Of a stretch of DNA of 64,000 nt, positions 30,238 through 39,056 are shown piece by piece. The notes beneath the pieces are model-generated. The model ran no database searches. It had not been told where the DNA came from and worked only from the letters and a program-made list of their open reading frames with translations. The DNA comes from Neisseria cinerea. Lineage in GTDB: Bacteria; Pseudomonadota; Gammaproteobacteria; Burkholderiales; Neisseriaceae. Positions within the stretch are counted from its first letter, which is position 1; each line of letters opens with the position of its first letter. The stretch lies in assembly GCF_900475315.1 (NCBI RefSeq), contig NZ_LS483369.1:868001-932000 (forward strand). The letters run 5' to 3'. The position numbers were made by a program, and so were the translations under genes.

Positions 30238-30848
30238 TCCTGACCTCCGACCCTTGCCTGATAGGTATACACAATATTGTTACCATGGGTTTTCAGATTG
30301 GTAGAGTCAATGTCCGACTGTCCTTCCGAATCTTTTACCCACAATACCTTAATCAAGGTGTCTCCATTTGCTTTATTGTCACAATTTGAAGAAAAACCTT
30401 TGCCTGACAATGTCGGGGCGGCACCCGACGAATCCTTACAGACGGCATAATAAATATTGGCAGCATCCGGCAAGGCATTTTTCAGCTCATAACTAAATCT
30501 CTTCAATTGTGCCTCTGCCAACTGCTCCTTAGTTTTTATGGCATCAATCGTAAACTCACCATCATTGGCGGAGGAAACACCTTTCTTCATATAAAGCGTG
30601 TAGGCCTTTTTACCGCTATCCGAACCAATGGTCGGATTAATCAACATTCCTTCCATCAGGTTTTGGGTAATCTGGCTGACAATCGTTTGGGTTTCCGCTT
30701 CCCGAACAGAAGTAACCGTCCGCAACTGCACAGACAGCAACGCCAAAATACCGATGGTCAGAACGAACATGGCGACCAAGACTTCTATTAACGTCATACC
30801 CAACTGGGGATTTTTCAGACGGCAACAATCATTATTATTCATATTCAT
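30234..30848 (-). CDS. pilI: Minor pilin-like protein PilI (PilV family)
   Basis: Type IV pseudopilin, 204 residues, with mature start MTLIEVLVAMFVLTIG and Glu5. The 17-residue leader includes DCCRLKN, which is encoded by a perfect uptake sequence (30814-30823), so the leader peptide has absorbed the DNA motif. No strong ribosome site before the ATG; the gene starts 17 bases after the pilH stop and may be coupled to it. Overlaps pilJ by four bases. Confidence 0.9.
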   Translation of the reverse strand: MNMNNNDCCRLKNPQLGMTLIEVLVAMFVLTIGILALLSVQLRTVTSVREAETQTIVSQITQNLMEGMLINPTIGSDSGKKAYTLYMKKGVSSANDGEFTIDAIKTKEQLAEAQLKRFSYELKNALPDAANIYYAVCKDSSGAAPTLSGKGFSSNCDNKANGDTLIKVLWVKDSEGQSDIDSTNLKTHGNNIVYTYQARVGGQE

Positions 30849-30865
30849 TTTTAAAACTGAAACAG

Positions 30866-31534
30866 TTATTTATACTGGCACATAGTACGCTGATCACCCC
30901 TAGGGCAAACTTCGACCCTGCCACTGCTGTCAATCAAGACTACGGCCGAACGGAATTTCTTATCGGCATCTGAAACTGCTCTCGCATCTGTCAGAACAAT
31001 TTGAATATAACCGTCGGAATAAGAAAATCTGGATTTGCTTGTAAGATTCTGGTCGTCCGTATAACCGAACGTCCCGTTTTGATTGAATGTCCAAACTACA
31101 CGGTCTGTAGCCGGCTTGGCTTTACCGAAAGCGACATGGTTGAAGGTGTAATTAATCCGCTTATCCTTGATATCATCATTCAATACCACACTGCGGATGG
31201 AAACATCTTTTGTATCCCCTCCGTATGCCTTATCGCCATTCTTATCGCCGAAAGCCAACATTCCCTGCTCCTTCTTACTGAAGTCACATTTATTGTTGGC
31301 CGTACCGTCTTTTTTAACCTGAACAGGACAGATATAGACAGGGACATTGAGCCGAACCGCCTCTCCCCTTGAAAAACGCAAGAGATTGGCAATCTGCTCC
31401 GCCTGACTTGCAACGCGACGCGATGCAATCCATTGACTCATACTGGGGAAAGCCATCATTGCCATAATGGTTGCAATAACCATCACAATGAGCAGCTCTA
31501 TCAGCGTGAAACCTTGTTGTCTTCGTATATACAT
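30866..31534 (-). CDS. pilH: Minor pilin-like protein PilH (FimT/GspH family)
   Basis: First gene of the minor pilin operon, 222 residues. Cleavage after Gly in RRQQG gives FTLIELLIVMVIATIM with Glu5; the globular part follows the GspH/FimT pattern (RVASQAEQIANLLRFSRGEAVRLN). Two C-terminal Cys (EVCPRGDQRTMC) may pair. FimT-like proteins have been linked to DNA binding in transformation in other bacteria. The ATG at 31534 is preferred over a TTG at 31570. dnaB lies upstream on the same strand. Confidence 0.9.
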   Translation of the reverse strand: MYIRRQQGFTLIELLIVMVIATIMAMMAFPSMSQWIASRRVASQAEQIANLLRFSRGEAVRLNVPVYICPVQVKKDGTANNKCDFSKKEQGMLAFGDKNGDKAYGGDTKDVSIRSVVLNDDIKDKRINYTFNHVAFGKAKPATDRVVWTFNQNGTFGYTDDQNLTSKSRFSYSDGYIQIVLTDARAVSDADKKFRSAVVLIDSSGRVEVCPRGDQRTMCQYK

Positions 31535-31690
31535 AAGCAATAACACGTTAACCGGTAATGTATTTTTCAATTATCTGCAGTCTGAATACAAAATGCCTCA
31601 AGACTGCATCTTTTATTTTATTAGGGAAATCCCTGTAAGGATTTTAAACTATTTTGCACGTATTCGCCCAATAAATTTTCATCCAGGCAT

Positions 31691-33097
31691 TCAATCCCCT
31701 ATCTCTTCAATGTCGGGAACATAGGCAGCATTGTCGAATTTGGTAAACTGCCCCATCCATGTCAGGAAAACTTTTCCGACCGGGCCGTTACGGTGTTTGC
31801 CGATAATACATTCCGCTAAACCTTTCATCTTCGATTCCTGATTATAATATTCGTCACGGTACATAAACATAATCAAGTCGGCATCCTGCTCGATAGCACC
31901 GGATTCGCGGAGGTCGGACATCATCGGGCGTTTGTCGGTACGCGATTCGACCGTCCTGCTCAACTGAGACAAAGCGATGATAGGAACCTGCAATTCTTTC
32001 GCCAACGCTTTAAGCGAACGTGAAATTTCTCCCAGCTCCGAAGCACGGTTGTCCGAACGCCCCGAACCCGACATCAGTTGCAGGTAGTCGATGACGATCA
32101 ATCCCAATTTTCCGTTGAACTGACGTGCAAGACGGCGGGCACGGGCGCGCAGTTCGAGCGCAGTCAAGCCCGGTGTCTCATCGATATACATAGGTGCATC
32201 GGAAAGCTTGACGACGGCCTCGTTCAACCGTCCCCAATGTTCGTCCGCCAGCCTGCCTGTTTTTAAAATACTCTGATCAAGCCGTCCGACGGAACCGAGC
32301 ATACGCATAACCAACTGCGCACCGCCCATCTCCATCGAGAAAACGGCAACCGGCAGCTTGCCTTCGATGGCGACATGTTCGGCAATATTGATGGAAAAGG
32401 CGGTTTTACCCATAGAAGGACGACCGGCGACAATAATCAAATCTCCCGGCTGCAGACCCGAGGTTTTTTTATCGAGGTCGATAAAGCCTGTTGACACGCC
32501 GGTAACTTCATCCGGGTTATCGCGTGAATAAAGCATGTCGATGCGCTCGACCACTTCTTTCAAAAGCTCAGGCATCTCGAGAAATCCCTGCTTGGATTTA
32601 GCCGTGCTTTCTGCAATTTGGAATACTTTGTTTTCCGCCTCATCCAAAAGCTGACCTGCATCCCTGCCTTGCGGATTGTAGGCGCTGCGGGCGATTTCCG
32701 TTCCCACTTCGGCAAGTTGGCGCATAATGGAACGCTCGCGCACGATTTCGGCATAGCGCCGGATGTTGGCGGCAGACGGAGTATTTTGCGCCAGGGAAAT
32801 CAGATATTCGAATCCCCCTGCCGCTTCCAGCTCTTCGTTCCGCTGCAAATCCTCCTGAACCGTGATGACATCGGCAGGACGGCTCTCATTGATCAGTTTG
32901 GCAATGGATCGGAAAATCAGGCGGTGTTCATGCCGGTAAAAATCCTCTCCCGAAACCACATCGGCAATCCTGTCCCATGCCGGATTTTCCAGCATCAAAC
33001 CGCCCAAAACAGACTGCTCCGCCTCCATTGAGTGCGGCGGAAGCGACAATGAGCCGATTCCTCCGTCTTCAGACGGCATGGCTGTGTAATCGTTCAT
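31691..33097 (-). CDS. dnaB: Replicative DNA helicase DnaB
   Basis: Hexameric helicase of the replication fork, 468 residues. The N-terminal domain (about 20-120, PHSMEAEQSVLGGLML) is followed by a linker and the RecA-like motor with Walker A GRPSMGKT (225-232) and the VIDYLQLM Walker B. AGGA before the ATG supports the start at 33097. The first codons (AMPSEDG) contain a perfect uptake sequence, 33068-33079, in a part of the protein that is not conserved. Adjacent to the pil genes as in meningococcus and gonococcus. Confidence 0.96.
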   Translation of the reverse strand: MNDYTAMPSEDGGIGSLSLPPHSMEAEQSVLGGLMLENPAWDRIADVVSGEDFYRHEHRLIFRSIAKLINESRPADVITVQEDLQRNEELEAAGGFEYLISLAQNTPSAANIRRYAEIVRERSIMRQLAEVGTEIARSAYNPQGRDAGQLLDEAENKVFQIAESTAKSKQGFLEMPELLKEVVERIDMLYSRDNPDEVTGVSTGFIDLDKKTSGLQPGDLIIVAGRPSMGKTAFSINIAEHVAIEGKLPVAVFSMEMGGAQLVMRMLGSVGRLDQSILKTGRLADEHWGRLNEAVVKLSDAPMYIDETPGLTALELRARARRLARQFNGKLGLIVIDYLQLMSGSGRSDNRASELGEISRSLKALAKELQVPIIALSQLSRTVESRTDKRPMMSDLRESGAIEQDADLIMFMYRDEYYNQESKMKGLAECIIGKHRNGPVGKVFLTWMGQFTKFDNAAYVPDIEEIGD

Positions 33098-33158
33098 GGT
33101 ACATCCTATCTATTGTGCCGAAATTGCAATCTTCTATTATAGCGTAAAGCAGGTTCAA

Positions 33159-33188
33159 TTGGTTTCCGCACCGCAAAACAGGTAGAAT
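33159..33188 (+). promoter_or_regulatory. Predicted sodB promoter
   Basis: TTGGTT (33159-33164) and TAGAAT (33183-33188), spacing 18. No Fur box is evident. Confidence 0.35.
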
Positions 33189-33260
33189 ACACGGGCTGCC
33201 GGGTTATTTGCAGCAACACTGCCAAAATACAACATTTAAAACAATATTCAGGAGTACAAA

Positions 33261-33842
33261 ATGGAACATAAGCTGCCGCAACTGCCTTATGAACTGGACG
33301 CATTGTCCCCGCATCTGAGCAAAGAGACTTTGGAGTTCCACTACGGCAAACACCATCAAACCTACATCACCAACCTGAACAATCAAATCAAAGGCACCGA
33401 ATTTGAAAACCTGCCTTTGGAAGAAATTGTGAAAAAATCTTCAGGCGGCGTGTTCAACAACGCGGCCCAAACTTGGAATCACACTTTCTACTGGCTGGGT
33501 TTCACGCCCAAAGGTCAAGGCAAACCTTCCGGCGAACTGGCCGCCGCCATCGACGCCAAATGGGGCAGCTTCGAGAAATTCCAAGAAGCATTCTCCGCTT
33601 GCGCTGCCGGTACTTTCGGCTCCGGTTGGGCATGGCTGGTGAAAACCCCTGCCGGCGAATTGGATTTGGTTTCCACTTCCAACGCGGCAACTCCGCTGAC
33701 TACTGAAAACACTCCGCTGCTGACCTGCGACGTGTGGGAACACGCCTATTACATCGACTACCGCAACAGCCGTCCCAACTACCTGAAAGGTTTCTGGGAA
33801 ATCGTTAACTGGGACGAAGTCGCCAAACGCTTCGCCGCCTAA
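33261..33842 (+). CDS. sodB: Iron superoxide dismutase SodB
   Basis: Cytoplasmic enzyme that converts superoxide to hydrogen peroxide and oxygen. The 193 residues carry the metal ligands His27, His74, Asp157 and His161 ([11 protein letters not shown]). [13 protein letters not shown] with Gln70 is the iron-type signature. CAGGAGT sits seven bases before the ATG. Terminated by an uptake-sequence hairpin. Confidence 0.97.
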   Translation: MEHKLPQLPYELDALSPHLSKETLEFHYGKHHQTYITNLNNQIKGTEFENLPLEEIVKKSSGGVFNNAAQTWNHTFYWLGFTPKGQGKPSGELAAAIDAKWGSFEKFQEAFSACAAGTFGSGWAWLVKTPAGELDLVSTSNAATPLTTENTPLLTCDVWEHAYYIDYRNSRPNYLKGFWEIVNWDEVAKRFAA

Positions 33843-33868
33843 CCCGCCGGCTTTGCCGAACCGAACAG

Positions 33869-33896
33869 ATGCCGTCTGAAAGTTTTCAGACGGCAT
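33869..33896 (+). terminator. DUS-pair terminator of sodB
   Basis: Thirteen-base arms with a very short loop, followed by TTTTT. Confidence 0.8.
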
Positions 33897-33954
33897 TTTT
33901 CAAAGGAGCGGCAAAATCTTAAAATACGACCCTTACGGTAAACCCGCAATACAT

Positions 33955-34290
33955 TTAATGCCCGCAGGCGCAGCCTCCGTGATGCGCGTGCCTGCAACCC
34001 TGTGCAGCCTCATGCCATGCATCGTCGTCACCGTCAAATTCTTCCACTTCGTCAAACTCTCCGCGCTCGACCATGGCACACAACTCTTCAAGGCTTTCCG
34101 CCCCTTCTACCCAAAAACACGGAATATCGGGAGGCGTATCCGGCGCAAGCAATGCCGCCAAACCTTCATGCCACGCAATCCAATAACCGTTTGCCGTTTG
34201 AACGAACTGCGCATCCCGATGAACCGACTCTCCTTCCGTTCCGACGAGCATACGCTCCGCAATATTTTCCTGAAAAGGTAAAATCTCCAT
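33955..34290 (-). CDS. Acidic protein with His/Cys-rich tail, unknown function
   Basis: A 111-residue product I do not recognise. Residues 1-70 look like a small folded domain (QFVQTANGYWIAWHEGLAAL). Residues about 75-95 are strongly acidic (EFDEVEEFDGDDDAWHE). The last 14 residues, GCRHAHHGGCACGH, hold three Cys and four His and could bind zinc, copper or nickel. No signal peptide, so cytoplasmic. It lies convergent to sodB; a link to metal handling is a guess. No good ribosome site except AAGGAATTATT before the ATG, which is acceptable. Confidence 0.75.
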   Translation of the reverse strand: MEILPFQENIAERMLVGTEGESVHRDAQFVQTANGYWIAWHEGLAALLAPDTPPDIPCFWVEGAESLEELCAMVERGEFDEVEEFDGDDDAWHEAAQGCRHAHHGGCACGH

Positions 34291-34420
34291 AATAATTCCT
34301 TACAACATATGGTTTGATATGAAAATAGGGCATTATTTTAGAATATACCGCCCATCTGATAAACTTCAAACGCCTTATAACAAAATTATCTTTGCGCCAA
34401 ACCAATAATTCTTTCCTTTT

Positions 34421-34432
34421 TTCAGACGGCAT
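34421..34432 (-). repeat. Single DNA uptake sequence
   Basis: TTCAGACGGCAT upstream of cysT, without partner. Confidence 0.9.
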
Positions 34433-34475
34433 CGTTAAAGTAGCCCTTCCTTTTTTCTATTTTCAGCATTATTTC

Positions 34476-35312
34476 ATGTTATTACTCAAAACGCCCAGCG
34501 TACTGCCCGGCTTCAAAATCAGCCTCGGCCTGACTGTATTATGCCTGTCGCTTTTGGTGGTTTTGCCGTTTGCGATGATGACGGCGAAGGCGGCGGAAAT
34601 CGGCTGGAGCGGATTTTGGAACACGATTACCGAACCCAATGTCTTGGCTGCGGTGTGGCTGAGTTTGCGGATGTCGTTTTATGCGATGCTGACCAATGTC
34701 GTGTTCGGCACGCTGGTGGCGTGGGTGTTGGTGCGCTATGAATTTCCGGGCAAAGGGTTGATAAACGCTTTGGTTGATTTGCCGTTTGCGCTGCCGACGG
34801 CGGTTACGGGCATCGCGTTGGCGACCCTGTATGCGCCGAACGGTTGGATAGGCCGTTTTTTCGAGCCTTTAGGCATAAAAATCGCGTTTACGCCCGTCGG
34901 CATTTGGATTGCGCTGGTTGTCGTCAGCCTGCCCTTTATCGTCCGCGCCGTGCAGCCGGTATTGGAGGAATTGTCGGGCGAATATGAGGAAGCGGCTGCG
35001 ACCTTAGGCGCAAGCCGTTGGACTACGTTCCGCCGCGTTCTCTTGCCTGAAATCACGCCGGCGCTCTTAACCGGCGCAGGCATGATGTTCGCACGGGCAA
35101 CGGGGGAATACGGCTCGGTAATTTTTATCGCGGGCAATATTCCGATGGTTTCCGAAATCCTGCCGCTGATTATTACGGGCAAGCTGGAACAGTTCGACGT
35201 ACAGGGCGCGTCTGCGGTGGCGTTGTTTATGCTGCTGGTTTCGTTTGTGATTCTGCTGATTTTAAACATCATGCAATGGACTTTAAGCCACCGCGCCGGA
35301 GCGAAGGTTTAA
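34476..35312 (+). CDS. cysT: Sulfate/thiosulfate ABC transporter permease CysT
   Basis: Inner-membrane permease of the sulfate and thiosulfate importer. The 278 residues equal the E. coli CysT length (277). Six or so membrane segments and the EAA loop (EEAAATLGASRWTTFRRVLLP) that contacts the ATPase are visible. The ATG at 34476 is chosen because earlier in-frame ATGs add a stretch that includes an uptake sequence. The paired permease and ATPase follow. No binding-protein gene is adjacent. Confidence 0.93.
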   Translation: MLLLKTPSVLPGFKISLGLTVLCLSLLVVLPFAMMTAKAAEIGWSGFWNTITEPNVLAAVWLSLRMSFYAMLTNVVFGTLVAWVLVRYEFPGKGLINALVDLPFALPTAVTGIALATLYAPNGWIGRFFEPLGIKIAFTPVGIWIALVVVSLPFIVRAVQPVLEELSGEYEEAAATLGASRWTTFRRVLLPEITPALLTGAGMMFARATGEYGSVIFIAGNIPMVSEILPLIITGKLEQFDVQGASAVALFMLLVSFVILLILNIMQWTLSHRAGAKV

Positions 35313-35320
35313 CAAACAAC

Positions 35321-35361
35321 AGGCCGTCTGAAACATCAAGCCAACATTTTTCAGACGGCCT
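35321..35361 (+). terminator. Uptake-sequence hairpin inside the cys operon
   Basis: AGGCCGTCTGAAA and its complement pair over 13 bases between cysT and cysW. It could reduce read-through to cysWA. Confidence 0.6.
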
Positions 35362-35396
35362 AAACGGATACAAGAATAAATAGAGACTTCACTAAC

Positions 35397-36257
35397 ATGA
35401 AAACGCATTCCACCAATCCGAACCTGACCGAACCGCGCTGGCTGCGCGTTTTGCTGACCGCAGTCGCGCTCGGGTTCCTGCTGCTGATGCTGGTCGTACC
35501 GCTTATCGCCGTATTTTATGAGGCGCTGAAAGGTGGTTGGGATTTATACCTGCAATCTATTACCGACCCCGAAGCGTGGACGGCGATCAAGCTCACCCTG
35601 ATTACCGCCGCGGTGGTCGTTCCCATCAATGCCGTCTTGGGCGTGGCGATGGCGTGGCTGCTAACCCGTTTTGACTTCCGCGGCAAGCAGTTGCTGACCA
35701 CCCTGCTCGATTTGCCGTTTTCCGTATCACCCGTGGTGGCCGGTTTGATGTTCGTCTTATTGTTTGGGGCGCACACAGTATTGGGCGGCTGGCTGGAAGC
35801 GCAAGGCATACAGATTATCTTCGCCATCCCCGGCATTATTCTGGCGACGCTGTTCGTTACCTTCCCCTTTGTCGCACGCGAAATCATCCCTCTGATGCAG
35901 GCGCAGGGCGACAGCGAAGAACAAGCCGCGCTGATACTCGGCGCAAGCGGCTGGCAGATGTTTTGGCGTGTTACCCTGCCCAACATCAAATGGGCGCTGC
36001 TCTACGGCATCATCCTTACCAACGCCCGCGCAATGGGCGAGTTCGGCGCGGTCAGCGTGGTATCGGGACACATACGCAGCGAAACCAATACCATCCCGCT
36101 TTTGGTCGAAATCTTCTACAACGAATACAACTTCACCGGCGCATTCGCCCTCTCCGGCGTATTGGCACTTTTAGCACTGGCGACGCTGGCGGTGCAGAAC
36201 ATCATCACAAAATTACAAGATAAAAAACTCGCCGCCGCCGAAAGGAACGCAGCATGA
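35397..36257 (+). CDS. cysW: Sulfate ABC transporter permease CysW
   Basis: Second permease subunit, 286 residues, with six predicted membrane segments. The EAA loop reads [40 protein letters not shown]-type C-terminal segment is typical of CysW. The gene lies 84 bases after cysT, with a hairpin in the gap, and its stop overlaps cysA as ATGA. Confidence 0.94.
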   Translation: MKTHSTNPNLTEPRWLRVLLTAVALGFLLLMLVVPLIAVFYEALKGGWDLYLQSITDPEAWTAIKLTLITAAVVVPINAVLGVAMAWLLTRFDFRGKQLLTTLLDLPFSVSPVVAGLMFVLLFGAHTVLGGWLEAQGIQIIFAIPGIILATLFVTFPFVAREIIPLMQAQGDSEEQAALILGASGWQMFWRVTLPNIKWALLYGIILTNARAMGEFGAVSVVSGHIRSETNTIPLLVEIFYNEYNFTGAFALSGVLALLALATLAVQNIITKLQDKKLAAAERNAA

Positions 36258-37327
36258 GCATCACCATCCAAAACTTAAACAAACACTTCGGCAGTTTCCA
36301 CGCGCTGAAAAATATCAACCTCAACGTCCCCACCGGCAAACTCGTTTCCCTGCTCGGCCCCTCCGGCTGCGGCAAAACCACGCTCCTGCGCATCATCGCC
36401 GGACTGGAAAACGCCGACGGCGGCAATATCCTGTTTGACGGGCAAGACGTAACCGCCAAGCATGTGCGCGAGCGCAAAGTCGGTTTCGTGTTCCAACACT
36501 ACGCCCTCTTCCGCCACATGAACGTGTTTGACAACGTCGCCTTCGGTTTGACCGTATTACCCAAGTCCGAACGCCCGTCCAAAGAACAAATCCGCACCAA
36601 AGTCGAAGGATTGCTCAAACTCGTGCAGCTCTCCCACCTTGCCAAATCCTATCCGCACCAGCTCTCCGGCGGCCAACGCCAGCGCATCGCCCTCGCCCGC
36701 GCCCTCGCCGTCGAACCCAAACTCCTGCTTTTAGATGAACCCTTCGGCGCGCTGGATGCCAAAGTACGCAAAGAATTGCGTACCTGGCTGCGCGACATCC
36801 ATCACAACCTAGGCGTAACCAGCATCCTTGTTACCCACGACCAAGAAGAAGCCCTTGAAGTTTCCGACGAAATCGTCGTTATGAACCACGGTAAAATCGA
36901 ACAAACCGGCAGCGCCGAAGCCATTTACCGCAAACCCGAAAACGCCTTCGTTACCGAATTTCTCGGCGAAACCGACGCATTTGAAGGACGCATCGAAAAA
37001 GGCATCTGGCACTACAACGGCTTCGCGTGGAAATTGGACGCGCACTACAAATGGCAGGAACAAACCGCCACCGGCTACATCCGCCCGCACGAATGGCAGC
37101 TTGCCGCCGAACACGAAACGCCGATGATCCGCGCCGAAATCGAAAAAATCCACGCCGTCGGCGCACTGACGCACGTTTTGGTGAAACACGGCAAACAGGA
37201 CGTACATATCACGCTGGCAGGCAGCGATGCCGCGCGTTACCAAATTGCCGAAGGCAAAGAATTAAATCTGATTCCGAAACAGGTTTATGTCTTTTCTCAA
37301 AACGAACTGATTGAATATTCGATTTAA
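36254..37327 (+). CDS. cysA: Sulfate ABC transporter ATPase CysA
   Basis: ATP-binding subunit of the sulfate importer, 357 residues. Walker A is GPSGCGKTT (35-43), the signature [15 protein letters not shown] follows at about 133, then Walker [13 protein letters not shown] and the switch His in [12 protein letters not shown]-terminal TOBE-type regulatory domain fills the last 120 residues. Start overlaps cysW (ATGA). Confidence 0.96.
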   Translation: MSITIQNLNKHFGSFHALKNINLNVPTGKLVSLLGPSGCGKTTLLRIIAGLENADGGNILFDGQDVTAKHVRERKVGFVFQHYALFRHMNVFDNVAFGLTVLPKSERPSKEQIRTKVEGLLKLVQLSHLAKSYPHQLSGGQRQRIALARALAVEPKLLLLDEPFGALDAKVRKELRTWLRDIHHNLGVTSILVTHDQEEALEVSDEIVVMNHGKIEQTGSAEAIYRKPENAFVTEFLGETDAFEGRIEKGIWHYNGFAWKLDAHYKWQEQTATGYIRPHEWQLAAEHETPMIRAEIEKIHAVGALTHVLVKHGKQDVHITLAGSDAARYQIAEGKELNLIPKQVYVFSQNELIEYSI

Positions 37328-37339
37328 TCCTGAAAACAC

Positions 37340-37370
37340 AATGCCGTCTGAAATACTTTCAGACGGCATT
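37340..37370. terminator. DUS-pair bidirectional terminator
   Basis: Fourteen-base arms with a 3-base loop between cysA and convergent ilvA. Confidence 0.85.
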
Positions 37371-37382
37371 ATGTATTACCCA

Positions 37383-38909
37383 TTAAGCAAGAAACAGCTT
37401 GTACGCGGCATTTTGCGTTTCCTCATGATAGCTGTATCCCAGACTTTCCAAGAAACCGTCAAATGCGACGGCATCGTGAGGCGGCACATCGATACCGACC
37501 AAAATCCGCCCGTAATCCGCACCGTGATTGCGGTAATGGAAGAGCGTAATGTTCCAACCGCCCTGCATATGGTTCAAAAAGCGCGCCAACGCCCCCGGAC
37601 GCTCCGGAAACTCAAAACTGACCAAACGTTCGTTTTCTACTTTGTCCGTCCGCCCTCCGACCATATAGCGGATATGGATTTTGGCAATCTCATTGTTGGT
37701 CAAATCGACATTGGGCAATCCCGCCTCATCCAACCGGCTGCCGATAACCGCCAAATCCTGCGGGCCTGCCGCTTGAAGTCCGACAAAGATATGCGCTTTT
37801 TCATCGTCCCCGTAGCGGTAGTTGAACTCGGTAATATTCCTATTTCCCAATATATTGATAAACTTAAGAAAGCTTCCACGTTCCTCTGGAATGGTAACGG
37901 CAAAAATACCTTCGTTGCCCTCGCCCAATTCACTACGTTCCGACACATGGCGCAAACGGTGAAAATTCATATTTGCACCACTTGTGACAGCAATCAAGGT
38001 CTGCCCCTTGATACCGCCGCGTGCAACATAAGCCTTCAAACCTGCCAATGCCAATGCACCCGCCGGCTCGGTAATGCTGCGCGTATCATCAAAAATATCC
38101 TTGACCGCACCGCAAACCGCATCGGTATCGACTGTAATGATTTCATCCAAAAGTTCTTTGCAGAGGCGGAAGGTTTCGTCTCCGACAACTTTGACCGCAG
38201 TGCCATCTGAAAACAGCCCGACATCTTTCAAATGGACGATTTGACCCGCTTCGACCGATTGCTTCATACAACAGGAATCATGTGTCTGAACGCCGATAAC
38301 TTTGATTTCGGGACGGACCTGCTTGATAAATGCCGCCACGCCCGCTGCCAAACCGCCTCCCCCTATCGGTACGAATACAGCGTGAATATCATCTGGATGT
38401 TGGCTGACAATTTCCATGCCTACCGTCCCTTGTCCTGCAATAACATCAGGATCGTCAAACGGTGCGATATAGGTTAACCCTTCTTTTTCCGCCAACTCCA
38501 TCGCATAATCGTATGCATCGTTGTATGAAACACCACGCAAAACCACCTCGCCGCCACGGCTCTTAACCGCATCTACTTTAATTTTCGGCGTAGTCTCCGG
38601 CATGACGATAACGGCACGGCAACCCAAACGCTGCGCGGACAATGCCACCCCTTGGGCATGGTTGCCCGCACTTGCCGCAATCACGCCGCAAGTAAGCGCA
38701 TCTTTCGGCAACTTGGACATTTTGTTATAAGCACCGCGTATTTTGAAAGAAAATACAGGTTGCAAATCTTCGCGTTTCAGCAAAATATTGTTTCCCGAAC
38801 GTGCAGAAAGGCTGCGCGCTGATTCCAAAGGCGTTTCAACCGCCACATCATAGACAGATGCTGTCAGGATACGGATAAGGTAATCAGAATAAGAAAGAGG
38901 CGTGTTCAT
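37383..38909 (-). CDS. ilvA: Threonine deaminase IlvA (biosynthetic)
   Basis: PLP enzyme that turns threonine into 2-oxobutanoate, the first step of isoleucine synthesis. The 508-residue protein has the PLP Lys56 in SFKIRGAYNK, the glycine loop GGGGLAAG, and two ACT-like regulatory domains in the last 190 residues (FAVTIPEERGSFLKF, LVSFEFPERPGALARF) that give isoleucine feedback. The ATG at 38909 replaces a longer frame that has no family similarity in its first 45 residues. Confidence 0.95.
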   Translation of the reverse strand: MNTPLSYSDYLIRILTASVYDVAVETPLESARSLSARSGNNILLKREDLQPVFSFKIRGAYNKMSKLPKDALTCGVIAASAGNHAQGVALSAQRLGCRAVIVMPETTPKIKVDAVKSRGGEVVLRGVSYNDAYDYAMELAEKEGLTYIAPFDDPDVIAGQGTVGMEIVSQHPDDIHAVFVPIGGGGLAAGVAAFIKQVRPEIKVIGVQTHDSCCMKQSVEAGQIVHLKDVGLFSDGTAVKVVGDETFRLCKELLDEIITVDTDAVCGAVKDIFDDTRSITEPAGALALAGLKAYVARGGIKGQTLIAVTSGANMNFHRLRHVSERSELGEGNEGIFAVTIPEERGSFLKFINILGNRNITEFNYRYGDDEKAHIFVGLQAAGPQDLAVIGSRLDEAGLPNVDLTNNEIAKIHIRYMVGGRTDKVENERLVSFEFPERPGALARFLNHMQGGWNITLFHYRNHGADYGRILVGIDVPPHDAVAFDGFLESLGYSYHEETQNAAYKLFLA

Positions 38910-39056
38910 GGCTTGATAGGAAATAATCGGTTTATTAAAATCGTAAAACGTGAAACCATACCCCCAAGACAGCTTTAAATCAAGAAAAATCCGCCCGATC
39001 AGGCACCCTAAGCGTATAATCGGCAGGCTGAAACACTCACACAATTAGAATATTTC

